64,000 nucleotides of DNA from assembly GCF_014205295.1 (NCBI RefSeq), contig NZ_JACHNF010000001.1, forward strand, positions 2,356,001 through 2,420,000, given 5' to 3'. Numbering within the stretch: the first letter of the stretch is position 1; every line of letters begins with the position of its first letter. The DNA comes from Kribbella solani. Its GTDB lineage: Bacteria > Actinomycetota > Actinomycetes > Propionibacteriales > Kribbellaceae. A program made the translations under genes and the position numbers. The notes beneath the pieces were generated by a model. The model worked only from the letters and a program-made list of their open reading frames with translations. It made no database searches and was not told where the DNA came from. Positions 30,788-40,162 of the stretch are shown piece by piece.

Positions 30788-33700
30788 TCAGCCCCGGTCT
30801 TCGATGTCACCCTCCGTCTCAAGGACGGCGCCGCGCAGCGTCTCCAGCGCCTCGTCGGACGGCTCCGCCCACAGACCGCGCTGGGCCGCCTCGAGCAGCC
30901 GTTCGGCGATCCCGTGCCGGGCCCACGGGTTCGACTTCCGGAAGAATTCGGCCATCTCCGGGTTCGCGACGTACTCGGTGGTCAGCGTCTCGTACATCCA
31001 GTCGTCGACCACGCCCGCGGTCGCGTCGTACCCGAACAGGTAGTCGACGGTCGCGGCCATCTCGAACGCACCCTTGTACCCGTGCCGCCGCATCGCCGCC
31101 ATCCAGCGCGGGTTCACCACCCGGGCCCGGAAGACCCGCTTCGCCTCCTCGTCCAGCGTCCGCGTCTTCACCTGCGCGGGTACGGCCGAGTCGCCGACGT
31201 ACGCCTTCGGGTTGGCGCCGGTCAGGTGCCGCACCATCGCGATCATGCCGCCGTGGTACTGGAAGTAGTCGTCGGAGTCCATGATGTCGTGCTCGCGGGT
31301 GTCGGCGTTCTTCGCCGCGACCTGGATCCGGGCATACGCGCGTTCCATCGAGCCACGTGCTTCCGCGCCGTCGAGGCCCTTGCCGTACGCGTAGCCGCCC
31401 CACACCGCGTACACCTCGGCGAGTTCCGCGTCGGTGCGCCAGTTTCGCGCGTCCACCAACGGCAACAGCCCGGCGCCGTACGAGCCGGGTTTCGATCCGA
31501 ACACCCGGGCCGTCGCCGAACGTATACCATTGCCCTCGGCAACGTCGGCGTCGACGTGCGCGCGCAGATAGTTGTCCTCGGCAAGTTCATCCAGCGCGGC
31601 GACCGTACGGACCGCCTCGTCGAGCAGCGCGACCACGTGCGGGAACGCGTCCCGGAAGAAGCCCGAGATCCGGATCGTGACGTCGATCCGCGGCCGGCCG
31701 AGTTCGTCCCGATCGACCACCTCGAAGCCGGTCACGCGGCGCGACGCCTCGTCCCACACCGGGCGGCAGCCGAGCAGCCAGAGCACCTCGGCCAGGTCGT
31801 CGCCCTGGGTGCGCATCGCCGACGTACCCCAGACGGTCAGGCCGACCGAGCGCGGCCACTCGCCCGTCTCGGCGCGGTGCCGGGCGAGCAGCGAGTCAGC
31901 GAGCGCGACGCCGACGTCCCACGCGTTCCGGCTCGGGATCGCCTTCGGGTCGACGGCGTAGAAGTTGCGGCCGGTCGGCAGTACGTTCACCAGGCCGCGC
32001 GTCGGCGATCCCGACGGCCCGGCCTCGACGAATCGGCCGTCGAGGGCACGGAGTACGTTCGCCACCTCGTCGCCGGTTCGCGCCAGCCGCGGCACGACCT
32101 CGGTCGCGGCGAAGGTGAGCGACGACTCGACACCCGCGGACTCCTGACCGAGCACCTCGCCGACGACGACCGGGACCTTCGACGCGTCCCAGCCGAGCGT
32201 CTCCATCCCGACCACGAGCTTCCGCGCCAGGGACTCCAGCAGGTCGACGCCGTCCGCGCCACTGACCGCGGGAAGGTCGGCAAGCGTCGCAAGCCCGGCC
32301 AGCTCCGGAACGGCCCGCCCGGGGTCCGCGAGCAGCGCCGCCTCGTCCACGCCGAACGTCGCACCCAGCGCGGTCCGCAGGCCGGGGATCGAGTACGAAC
32401 CACCCCAGAGCTGCTTCGCCCGCAGTACGGCGAGCACCAGGTTGACCCGCGCCTCGCCCGCCGGCGCACCACCGAGTACATGCAACCCGTCCCGGATCTG
32501 CACGTCCTTGATCTCGCACAGGTACCCGTCCAGGTGCAGCACGAACTCGTCGAAGTCGTCGTCCTCCGGCTTCTCGTCCGTGTGCAGGTCGTGATGCAGT
32601 TGCGCCGCCTGGATCAGCGTCCAGATCTGCGCCCGCAGCGTCGGTACCTTCTCCGGATCCAGCGCGGACACGGTCGCGTACTCGTCGAGCAGGTACTCCA
32701 GCTTCGCCATGTCGCCGTACGTCTCCGCCCGCGCCATCGGCGGGACGAGATGATCCACGACGGTCGCGTGCGCGCGGCGCTTCGCCTGCGTACCTTCGCC
32801 GGGATCGTTGACGATGAACGGGTACACCATCGGCAGGTTGCCGAGCACCGCGTCCGGCGCGCAGCCGGCCGCCAGCCCGATGCCCTTGCCCGGCAGCCAC
32901 TCCAGCGTGCCGTGCTTCCCGAGGTGTACGACGGCCTGCGCGCCGAAACCGCCGTCCGTCGGCGATGCCTCCAGCCAGCGGTACGCGGCGAGGTAATGGT
33001 GTGACGGCGCCATGTCCGGGTCGTGGTAGATCGCCACCGGGTTCTCGCCGAAACCACGCGGCGGCTGGATCATCAGGACGACGTTCCCGAACCGCAGCGC
33101 GGCAAGTGCGATCGCGGGTTCGTCGCCGGAGGTGTCGACGTACAGCTCGCCGGGCGCCTCGCCCCACGCGTCGGTCATTGCCGTACGCAACGAATCGGGC
33201 ACGCGGCCGAACCAGGTCGCGTACGTGGACAGCGGGATCTTCGCGACCGCATCGGCCAACTGCTCGTCGGTCAGCCAGTCGACGTCGTGCCCGCCCGCGG
33301 CGATCAGCCGGTGGATCAGCCCGTCGGCGCCGTCCGCGCCCTGCAGCTCGCTCAGGTCGAGTCCGCCGAGGTCGTACCCGGCTGCTTCCAACTGTCCGAG
33401 CAGGACGACCGCGGACGCCGGGGTGTCCAGGCCGACCGCGTTCCCGATCCGCGCGTGCTTCGTCGGGTACGACGACAGGACCAGCGCGATCCGCTTCTCG
33501 GCGGCAGGGATGTGCCGCAACCGCGCGTGCGCGACCGCGATCCCGGCCAGCCGCGTACAGCGCTCGAGGTCCGGCGCGTACCGGGCCAGGCCGTCCTGGT
33601 CGTACGCCTTGAACGAGAACGGGATCGTGATCAGCCGGCCGTCGAACTCCGGGATCGCGACCTGAGTGGCCGCGTCCAGCGGGCTCACCGCCGCGTCGCT

Positions 33701-34504
33701 GTCCACCCATTGCTCGCGGGTCGAGGTCAGCGCGAGTCCCTGGATCAGCGGGATGTCGAGCGCGGCGAGCGCGCCCGCGTCCCAGGCGTCATCCGCGCCA
33801 CCCGCGCTGGCGTCGGCGGCGACCGATCCGCCGGCCGCGAGCAACGTCGTGACCAGGACATCGCATTTCCTGAGCAGGTCGAACAGGCCGGTGTTGTCGG
33901 CGCTGGTCGGGTCGAGCCCGCGGAGCGTTCCGCAGTACACCGGCAGTGGTTGCGCGCCTGCCTCCTCGACCGCCGCGGCGAGGGCGTCGACGAAGGCGGT
34001 GTTGCCGGAGATCTCGTGGGCGCGGTAGTACACGATGCCGACGACTGGGCGGTCGTCCGGTGTGTACGTGCCGCGGACGCCGTACGCCGGGAGTGCGTGC
34101 GGCGGGTCGAATGCGTCGCCGGTGAGCAGGAGGGTGTCGCGCAGGAAGCCGGCCAGGTTTCGGAGGTTGTCCGCGCCGCCCTCCCTCAGGTAGGCGAGTG
34201 CCTCGGTGACCGCACCGGCCGGGACTGTCGACAGCGACATCAGCTCGGCGTCGGGCGCCGCCTCACCGCTGACGACGACGGCAGGTTTCCCGGCTGCGAG
34301 TACCGCGTCCAGCCCGTCTTCCCAGGCGCGTCGACCGCCGAGCAGCCGTACCACGACCACCGCGGCGTCGGCGAGGAGTGCGTCCAGTGCGCCCAGTTCC
34401 AGGCGGGACGGGTTGGCGACCTTCCACCCGGCATCAGCCTGAGCGGCCGCGAGCAGATCGGTGTCAGCAGTCGAGAGCAGCAACAGCTCCGCGGCGACAG
34501 GCAT
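30788..34504 (-). CDS. cobN: cobaltochelatase subunit CobN
   Basis: The product is 1238 aa, the normal length. Family text includes VVGIVYYRAHEISGNTAFVD, YHDPDMAPSHHYLAAYRWL, VVHLGKHGTLEWLPGKG and MRTQGDDLAEVLWLLGCRPV. CobN binds hydrogenobyrinic acid a,c-diamide and inserts cobalt in the late (aerobic) step, powered by AAA+ partners. ATG 34504 (MPVAAELLLL) is preceded by AAAGGAACGG and by the riboswitch; the longer reading to 34615 lies inside the riboswitch and is rejected. Confidence 0.93.
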   Translation of the reverse strand: MPVAAELLLLSTADTDLLAAAQADAGWKVANPSRLELGALDALLADAAVVVVRLLGGRRAWEDGLDAVLAAGKPAVVVSGEAAPDAELMSLSTVPAGAVTEALAYLREGGADNLRNLAGFLRDTLLLTGDAFDPPHALPAYGVRGTYTPDDRPVVGIVYYRAHEISGNTAFVDALAAAVEEAGAQPLPVYCGTLRGLDPTSADNTGLFDLLRKCDVLVTTLLAAGGSVAADASAGGADDAWDAGALAALDIPLIQGLALTSTREQWVDSDAAVSPLDAATQVAIPEFDGRLITIPFSFKAYDQDGLARYAPDLERCTRLAGIAVAHARLRHIPAAEKRIALVLSSYPTKHARIGNAVGLDTPASAVVLLGQLEAAGYDLGGLDLSELQGADGADGLIHRLIAAGGHDVDWLTDEQLADAVAKIPLSTYATWFGRVPDSLRTAMTDAWGEAPGELYVDTSGDEPAIALAALRFGNVVLMIQPPRGFGENPVAIYHDPDMAPSHHYLAAYRWLEASPTDGGFGAQAVVHLGKHGTLEWLPGKGIGLAAGCAPDAVLGNLPMVYPFIVNDPGEGTQAKRRAHATVVDHLVPPMARAETYGDMAKLEYLLDEYATVSALDPEKVPTLRAQIWTLIQAAQLHHDLHTDEKPEDDDFDEFVLHLDGYLCEIKDVQIRDGLHVLGGAPAGEARVNLVLAVLRAKQLWGGSYSIPGLRTALGATFGVDEAALLADPGRAVPELAGLATLADLPAVSGADGVDLLESLARKLVVGMETLGWDASKVPVVVGEVLGQESAGVESSLTFAATEVVPRLARTGDEVANVLRALDGRFVEAGPSGSPTRGLVNVLPTGRNFYAVDPKAIPSRNAWDVGVALADSLLARHRAETGEWPRSVGLTVWGTSAMRTQGDDLAEVLWLLGCRPVWDEASRRVTGFEVVDRDELGRPRIDVTIRISGFFRDAFPHVVALLDEAVRTVAALDELAEDNYLRAHVDADVAEGNGIRSATARVFGSKPGSYGAGLLPLVDARNWRTDAELAEVYAVWGGYAYGKGLDGAEARGSMERAYARIQVAAKNADTREHDIMDSDDYFQYHGGMIAMVRHLTGANPKAYVGDSAVPAQVKTRTLDEEAKRVFRARVVNPRWMAAMRRHGYKGAFEMAATVDYLFGYDATAGVVDDWMYETLTTEYVANPEMAEFFRKSNPWARHGIAERLLEAAQRGLWAEPSDEALETLRGAVLETEGDIEDRG

Positions 34505-34514
34505 GAGCGACCGT

Positions 34515-34630
34515 TCCTTTCCGGGGTGTCCACGCCCCGATTCCAGGTACGACGGCGGCAGTTCCTGACTCACTCCAACACGGAGCTCACAGTGGCGGGA
34601 CCGCCCCGGACTCACACCGGGTTCCTGCTG
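34515..34630 (-). promoter_or_regulatory. cobalamin riboswitch of cobN-surE
   Basis: The minus-strand leader shows GGAACCCGGTG, the core GGGGCGGTCCCGCCACTGTG, a B12 box of the form AGTCAGGAACTGCC, and a terminal hairpin GGGGCGTGGACACCCC (34523-34538). L5 GTCC (34598-34601) and L13 GGAC (34528-34531) are complementary, the same pair as in the riboswitch at 29640-29815. The hairpin ends 18 bp before the ATG. Confidence 0.92.
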
Positions 34631-34724
34631 ATGCCATCGCTTACACCCCGGACTCTACCGGCTCTTCCACGACACCTCGCACTCCCCGACGGTTCGGGAA
34701 GGAAGAGCGAGGAGGAGAGGGGGT

Positions 34725-35693
34725 CTAGCGGTGCATTGTGTAGTGGGCTGCTAGGAGGTCGGTGGCCCAGTCGTTGCGTATGTCTCGCCAGACTGAGTGG
34801 ATGTGGTTGGCGTTGTCCTGGGTGTTGTCGTATTCGGCCAGGAAGGTGGGGCCGGCGATCGAGTAGTAGTGGCGGTGGCCGGGGCCGGGGGTGGTTTGGC
34901 CGGCCCAGGCGAACGTCAGCTGTTCGATGCCGTGGTCGGTGATGTCGTGCCAGGTCTGCAGGCCGATCGGTCCGGCGGCGCGGCCGACGTACTGGCCGAT
35001 CAGCAGGCTGAAGAGCTGGCGCTGGTCGGCGGACATGTCGCCGTACGACAGACCGCGGTGCAGCAGGGACGGATCGGCCACCGGATCGTGGCGGGTGAGG
35101 ATGTCATCCGGTGCGTCGGGTGAAACCACAGCGAGCTCCAGCTGACCCGGCTCCAACGAATGCAGTAACTGGAAGCCGAGGTCCTGTTCACCAGCCAGGA
35201 ACCGCCGCCCAGCCTTCGGACCGGTACGCACCTCCGCCGGGTTCGACCCGAAGAACTGCGGTGTGAATGCGACCGCACCTTCCACCACGGTGACATGCAG
35301 TGCCAGGTGGTGACCGTTCAACCGCCACGCCCACGGCTCAGTACCGTTCGGGTCGCCCAGCACGCGCAGGAAGTACCGATCGCCGACGATCGACCCCTCC
35401 CACTCCCCCGACTCCGGAAGCTCAGGCAGACCGCGTACGACCACCTCCGCGTCCAGTACGGCCCACACGTCCGCCGCACCTCGTGCACTGCAATCGGTCG
35501 CGACCAACCGCTCCACCAGCTGCTGCTGCACCGGTGTCAGCTCCGTCAGCGCCAGACCGGGAACCGAACCCGGTAGGTACGTCCACTGCTGATGGTCCGG
35601 CGTGTCGAACGGCGCACGGATCTTCTCCGTCTGCGCCGGGGTCAGACTCGCCAGCAGCTCGAGCACCGTGTCCCGCGTCTGCGCTACAACCAT
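34725..35693 (-). CDS. DUF3500-family protein
   Basis: The product is 322 aa. It has the features of DUF3500 proteins: an N-terminal LASLTPAQTEKIRAPFD, a WRLNGHHLALHVTVVEG segment and a His-rich PGHRHYYSIAGPTFLAEYDN followed by NHIHSVWRD. Function is unknown; the His-rich segments suggest metal binding (inference). ATG 35693 overlaps the stop of the upstream phosphatase gene by 10 bp, so it is the third gene of a cobD-phosphatase-DUF3500 operon. Confidence 0.8.
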   Translation of the reverse strand: MVVAQTRDTVLELLASLTPAQTEKIRAPFDTPDHQQWTYLPGSVPGLALTELTPVQQQLVERLVATDCSARGAADVWAVLDAEVVVRGLPELPESGEWEGSIVGDRYFLRVLGDPNGTEPWAWRLNGHHLALHVTVVEGAVAFTPQFFGSNPAEVRTGPKAGRRFLAGEQDLGFQLLHSLEPGQLELAVVSPDAPDDILTRHDPVADPSLLHRGLSYGDMSADQRQLFSLLIGQYVGRAAGPIGLQTWHDITDHGIEQLTFAWAGQTTPGPGHRHYYSIAGPTFLAEYDNTQDNANHIHSVWRDIRNDWATDLLAAHYTMHR

Positions 35694-36364
35694 GCTGATC
35701 GCTCCCGCTCCGTTGGCTCGTAGGGTGTCCACTGCTCGAACGGCCGGTCCAGCTTGTACCGGAAATCGGGTTGCCGCAGCAGCACGCGTGTTTCCGCGTT
35801 GTCCGGGTTCCGCAGCGACTCGAAGAACCGGACCGACCAGTGGAACCAGCGCGTACAGAACAGCCGCATGGTCAGCCCGTGTGACACCAGCAGCACGTTC
35901 CGCGGCGCGTCCGGGCTGTCGAAGTCGCGGTGCATCGTCTCCAGGAACGTCGACACCCGGTCGTACACGTCCGCGCCGGATTCACCATGCGTGAACCGGT
36001 AGAAGAAGTGCCCGAACTCGTCGCGCAGCTGCCGTTGCCGCTCGATGTCAGCGGTGTCCTGGAAGTTCGCCCAGTCCTGCTCGCGCAGCCTGGGTTCCTC
36101 GCGCGCCAGCCCGATCAGGTCGTTCAGTCCGAGCGACTCGAGTGTCTGCAGTGCCCGGAGGTACGGCGACACGTACACGCGGACCGGCTCGTTCTCGAAC
36201 AGCTCACGCAACTGCTTGCCGGTCCGCGCCGCCTGCTCGTGGCCGTGTGCGGTGAGCGGGATCGCGTGGTCGGGCACCCGCTCGAACACCGACTTGTCCA
36301 GGTTCGCCTCTGACTCACCGTGCCGCAACAGCACGATCCGCAGCGGCCGTCGGCTCAACCCCAT
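35684..36364 (-). CDS. histidine phosphatase (phosphoglycerate mutase-like) family protein
   Basis: The product is 226 aa. The catalytic RHG motif is in IVLLRHGESEANLD and the second His is in LLVSHGLTMRLF. CobC-type members remove the phosphate of alpha-ribazole phosphate; the setting just after cobD would allow that, but the insert FFYRFTHGESGADVYDRVST is typical of a wider actinobacterial group, so this stays a suggestion. ATG 36364 has GGAAGG upstream and overlaps the cobD stop by 10 bp. Confidence 0.83.
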   Translation of the reverse strand: MGLSRRPLRIVLLRHGESEANLDKSVFERVPDHAIPLTAHGHEQAARTGKQLRELFENEPVRVYVSPYLRALQTLESLGLNDLIGLAREEPRLREQDWANFQDTADIERQRQLRDEFGHFFYRFTHGESGADVYDRVSTFLETMHRDFDSPDAPRNVLLVSHGLTMRLFCTRWFHWSVRFFESLRNPDNAETRVLLRQPDFRYKLDRPFEQWTPYEPTERERSAWL

Positions 36365-37350
36365 CCCCGCCCCCTTCCATTGCATACGCCAACCACAGCC
36401 GCGAGTACAGCAGCCGCCACACCGACCCGGCGGGCCAGCGTGGCGGTTCGGCGTACGTCCGCGACCGTCGGCGTCGGTCCGTCACCGAGCGTGCCGCGAT
36501 TCTCCGCGTACGTCCCGTAGCTGTTCGTGCCACCGAGGGTCAGGCCGAGCGCACCCGCGTACGCCGCCTCGACCGGGCCGGCGTTCGGGCTCGGGTGCTT
36601 GCCCGCGTCGCGCCGCCACACCCGTACGCTCTCCCGCGCCTGACCGGCCGCGACACCGGTCAACGCCGCGCATACCCGAGCCGGTACGAGATTCACCACA
36701 TCATCCAGCCGCGCCGACGCCCAGCCGAAGTTCACGTACTTGGGCGACCGGTAGCCGACCATCGCGTCCAGCGTGTTCACCGCGCGGTACGCCAGCAACC
36801 CGGGTACGCCGAGCGCGCCGCCCCACAACAGCGGCGCTACACACGCATCGGACGTGTTCTCCGCGACCGACTCCACCGTCGCCCGCGCTAGCTCGTCCGC
36901 CTCCAGCGCACTGGCGTCCCGCGCACACAGGTGACTCAGCCGATCCCGCGCCGCCGGAATGTCCTTCTCCTCCAGCAGCCCGGCCATAGCCTCCGCCTCA
37001 CGCTCAAGACTCCGGGCGCCCAGCACCGTCCAGGTCGCCGCAGCCGTGACGGCCGTGTGCAGTACCGGGTGTCTCCGCGTGGCCCGCTCGGCCAACAGAC
37101 CAGCCGCGGCCGTAGCACCGACAAGGAGCGTCGTGTACGCGGCACCGCTCGCGCGCGAGTCGGCGTACAACGGCCGCTCCAACCGCGCCGCCGCCTGGCC
37201 GAAGCCCGCCACCGGATGGAACCGCTGTGGATCGCCGAGCACGCGGTCGGCGGCGAAGCCGAACGCGAGGCCGAGCGCGCGGGACACGCCAGGACCGGCC
37301 CAGGTACGGCGCGACGGGCCGCGTCGCCGGCGGGGATTCGTCAGGCGCAC
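36355..37350 (-). CDS. cobD: adenosylcobinamide-phosphate synthase
   Basis: The product is 331 aa with four to five membrane segments. Family signatures are GFAADRVLGDPQRFHPVAGF near the start, ATVESVAENTSDACVAPLLW in the middle and SPNAGPVEAAYAGALGLTLG near the end. CobD/CbiB attaches the aminopropanol arm to adenosylcobyric acid at the membrane. GTG 37350 is chosen; the long upstream reading overlaps the divergent hydrolase gene. The 60-bp divergent gap leaves no room for a riboswitch, unlike the other two cobalamin operons. Confidence 0.9.
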   Translation of the reverse strand: MRLTNPRRRRGPSRRTWAGPGVSRALGLAFGFAADRVLGDPQRFHPVAGFGQAAARLERPLYADSRASGAAYTTLLVGATAAAGLLAERATRRHPVLHTAVTAAATWTVLGARSLEREAEAMAGLLEEKDIPAARDRLSHLCARDASALEADELARATVESVAENTSDACVAPLLWGGALGVPGLLAYRAVNTLDAMVGYRSPKYVNFGWASARLDDVVNLVPARVCAALTGVAAGQARESVRVWRRDAGKHPSPNAGPVEAAYAGALGLTLGGTNSYGTYAENRGTLGDGPTPTVADVRRTATLARRVGVAAAVLAAVVGVCNGRGRGWG

Positions 37351-37410
37351 CCTCAGCAGTCTGCCAGGTGGCTCTCTGTGATTGGACCAGCCTGTGATTG
37401 GGTAACCGGC

Positions 37411-38238
37411 ATGGGAATCGCGGAGCTGCTGAAGCAGGTCGACGGGAGCGGGGAATTCGGCGTCTGGCTGGGCCGCCTGGACGGCACGCCGGTGTTCGAG
37501 TACGAGGCGGAGCGGCCGCACTACTCGGCGAGCACGATGAAGCTGCCGGTGGCGATGGCGATGATGCGCAAGGTCGAAGCCGGTGAACTGGCGCTGGAGC
37601 AGCCGGTGACCGTACACAACGACTTCGCGTCCGCGGGCAGCGGCCGGTTCGGAGTGAACCCGGACGAGGACGAGGCGCCCGCGACCTGGGACGCGATGGG
37701 CACGCCCGTACCGCTGACCTGGCTGGCCACCGAGATGATCACCCGGTCCAGCAACCTCGCCACCGACCTCGTACTCGAGCAGGTCGGCGTTCCCGCGGCG
37801 CATGCCGCGCTGGCCGAGGCCACGCTGCCGACTTCGTCCTCCCCCGCCTCGAAGATCGAGCGCGGCATCGACGACATGCCGGCGCGGGCAGCCGGGATCA
37901 GCAACCTGATGAGTCCGGCCGGGCTGGCCGGCGTGCTCGTTGCGGTTGGCAACCAGGCTGGCCCGTCCGGTGCGTACCTGCGCGACCTGCTGGCCGGCAA
38001 CCAGTGGAACGGCGAGATCCCCGCGCTACTGCCGCCCGGCACCCGCGTCGAACACAAGAACGGCTGGGACACCCGAATCCGGCACGACGGCGGTATCGTC
38101 CGCCCGGCCGACGCCGACCCGTTCGTCCTGGTGGTGTGCACGACGTCCGACCTGCCGGACCCCGAAGCACAGAAGCTGATCGCGTCCATCGCTCTGGAGG
38201 CGTGGAACCACCGGCACGACCTGGAGGCCGTGCAGTGA
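37411..38238 (+). CDS. class A beta-lactamase-fold serine hydrolase, no signal peptide
   Basis: The product is 275 aa. Ser41-x-x-Lys44 (SASTMKLP) is the active-site motif, MITRSSNLATD supplies an SxN motif and EHKNGWD stands in place of KTG. The N-terminus (MGIAELLKQVDGSGEF) has no signal, so the enzyme should be cytosolic, which argues against a classical resistance lactamase. Together with the next two genes it may cleave or sense muropeptides (inference). Coupled to the epimerase gene by a GTGA overlap. Confidence 0.82.
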   Translation: MGIAELLKQVDGSGEFGVWLGRLDGTPVFEYEAERPHYSASTMKLPVAMAMMRKVEAGELALEQPVTVHNDFASAGSGRFGVNPDEDEAPATWDAMGTPVPLTWLATEMITRSSNLATDLVLEQVGVPAAHAALAEATLPTSSSPASKIERGIDDMPARAAGISNLMSPAGLAGVLVAVGNQAGPSGAYLRDLLAGNQWNGEIPALLPPGTRVEHKNGWDTRIRHDGGIVRPADADPFVLVVCTTSDLPDPEAQKLIASIALEAWNHRHDLEAVQ

Positions 38239-39299
38239 AACTCACCACCCACCTCGTCTCGGCGCCGCTGCACACGCCGTTCGTCACGGCACTGCGGACG
38301 GCGACCCACGCCGAGTCCCTGCTGGTCGAGCTCAGCGACGGCGACCAGAGCGGCTGGGGCGAGGCGCCGCAGGTCTGGAAGGTGACCGGCGACTCACTCG
38401 CCGGTTCACAGGCCTGCATCGAAGGCCCGATCGCGACCGCGCTGGAAGGGCTCGGGCCAGATGATCTGACCGAGGCGCTGCGCCGCGTACAGGGCGCGGC
38501 CGTCGGCAACTTCGCTGCGAAGGACGCGGTCGACGTCGCGCTGCACGACCTCGCGGCGCGCCGGCACGGTCAGACCTTGCACGGTTTCCTCGGGTCGAGC
38601 GTCGACGTGGTCCGTACGGACATGACGTTGTCGGTCGGCGACCCGTCGGCGCTGGCTCAGGCGGCGCGGGACCGGGTCGCGGACGGGTTCGACGTACTCA
38701 AGATCAAGGTCGGTACGGACGCGGCCGGCGACATCGAGCGGGTGAAGCAGGTCCGGGCAGCGGTCGGGACCGGGCCCAGGCTGCGGCTGGACGCCAACCA
38801 GGGCTGGACGCGCCGCGACGCGGTCACCGTGATCCGCGCGCTCGAGGACGCGGGGTGCGCGATCGAGCTGGTCGAGCAGCCGGTCGCCGCGGCCGATCTG
38901 GACGGGATGGCGTGGGTCACCGACCGGGTCGGCACGCCGATCCTCGCCGACGAGTCCGTGTTCGGCGTCCGCGACCTGGTGAACGTGATCCGGCGCGGCG
39001 CGGCCGACCTGGTGAACGTGAAACTGGCGAAGTGCGGTGGCCTCGCACCCGCCCGTACGCTGCTCGAACTCGCCCGCGCGCACGGTGTCGGCGCGATCGT
39101 CGGCTGCATGATGGAGGGCCACGTCGGCGTCGGCGCGGCCGCCGCGCTGGTGTCCGCGTACCCGACGACGGCCGTCAACGACCTGGACGCCGCCTGGTGG
39201 CTGCGCGAGCCGGCGGTGACCGGCGGGATCCGGTACGAAGGGTCACTGATCCACCTGCCTTCTGCTCCCGGACTGGGCGTGACAGGCTTGGCCGCATGA
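38235..39299 (+). CDS. enolase-superfamily dipeptide (L-Ala-D/L-Glu type) epimerase
   Basis: The product is 354 aa. Catalytic Lys156-x-Lys158 (LKIKVG), metal ligands Asp186 (RLDANQG), Glu214 (ELVEQP) and Asp239 (ADES), and Lys266 on the opposite face (KLAKCGG) are all in place. This arrangement is that of the muconate-lactonising subgroup, which includes Ala-Glu epimerases of murein peptide salvage. GTG 38235 overlaps the previous stop; its own stop overlaps the next ATG. Confidence 0.87.
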   Translation: MKLTTHLVSAPLHTPFVTALRTATHAESLLVELSDGDQSGWGEAPQVWKVTGDSLAGSQACIEGPIATALEGLGPDDLTEALRRVQGAAVGNFAAKDAVDVALHDLAARRHGQTLHGFLGSSVDVVRTDMTLSVGDPSALAQAARDRVADGFDVLKIKVGTDAAGDIERVKQVRAAVGTGPRLRLDANQGWTRRDAVTVIRALEDAGCAIELVEQPVAAADLDGMAWVTDRVGTPILADESVFGVRDLVNVIRRGAADLVNVKLAKCGGLAPARTLLELARAHGVGAIVGCMMEGHVGVGAAAALVSAYPTTAVNDLDAAWWLREPAVTGGIRYEGSLIHLPSAPGLGVTGLAA

Positions 39300-40162
39300 A
39301 GTTAGCTGCCACGAAGGTCCCGGTCAGCACGGTCTGGACCTCCCCCGACGCTCCCCGTGACATCGACGCGCCGGCCACCGCCGCGCAACCCGACGTGGCG
39401 GCCTGGGCAAAGTTGATGGACACCGAGACCCGCCTCGGCCTGCACGGACGTACGCTGACCCAACTGCTGTTCGCCGAGCCGGTCCTGGTCCGGTCGGAAC
39501 GCGACGGCTGGTCGGAGATCACCGCACCGTGGCAGCCGTCGTCCCAGGACGAGCTCGGGTACCCGGGGTGGGTGCCGTCGAGTCACCTCGGTGAGTTGCC
39601 GGAGAGCGCTGCAGATCCGGTCGCGATCGACGTACCAAGCGCGTCCTTGCTGGCTGAGCCGGACGGTCGCGAGGTGGCTGAGTTGTCCTTCGCGACTGTG
39701 CTGGCGTCGATCGAGCACGCTGACGGGTACACGCGGGTGGCGACGCCCGACGGTGGGTCCGGGTGGCTGGCCGACGACGCACTGCGCGCCGTGATCGAGC
39801 CGTCTGGTGCGGACGATCGGCTGCGGCTCGGTGAGTTGTTCCTGGGGCTGGAGTACCTGTGGGGCGGCACGTGCGCGTACGGGCTGGACTGCTCCGGGCT
39901 GATTCACACGGTTGGCCGGGTGCTCGGTCTGCGTACGCCGCGGGACGCGCATGATCAGGCGGCGGCACTGCCGAACATTCCGCTGGATGAGGCTCGGCCG
40001 GGTGACCTGTACTTCTTTGCTCGTGATGGGAAGCCGATCCACCACGTGGGGTTCGTGTCGGCGGCGGGCATGCTGCACGCGTCCGAGACCGGGAAGCGGC
40101 TGGAGAACGGGCCGCTCACCGACGAGCGGCGCGCGACCCTCGTCGCCGCCGCCCGCTTCTGA
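39296..40162 (+). CDS. NlpC/P60 peptidase with SH3-like N-terminal part (YkfC type)
   Basis: The product is 288 aa. Two SH3b-like regions (residues 50-100 and 110-168) precede an NlpC/P60 domain with Cys199 (YGLDCSGLIH) and His249/His250 (PIHHVGF). YkfC-type enzymes split gamma-D-Glu-diamino-acid bonds of muropeptides. No signal peptide is visible, which agrees with a cytosolic recycling role together with the epimerase upstream. ATGA overlap with the epimerase. Confidence 0.87.
   Translation: MKLAATKVPVSTVWTSPDAPRDIDAPATAAQPDVAAWAKLMDTETRLGLHGRTLTQLLFAEPVLVRSERDGWSEITAPWQPSSQDELGYPGWVPSSHLGELPESAADPVAIDVPSASLLAEPDGREVAELSFATVLASIEHADGYTRVATPDGGSGWLADDALRAVIEPSGADDRLRLGELFLGLEYLWGGTCAYGLDCSGLIHTVGRVLGLRTPRDAHDQAAALPNIPLDEARPGDLYFFARDGKPIHHVGFVSAAGMLHASETGKRLENGPLTDERRATLVAAARF

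Noticed and set aside
30020..33004. 994-codon plus-strand ORF
   Set aside because: It lies antisense to cobN and is Arg/Gly/Val-rich without domains; it is a high-GC shadow frame.
34505..34615. N-terminal extension of CobN
   Set aside because: The extra codons run through the conserved hairpin and B12 box of the riboswitch.
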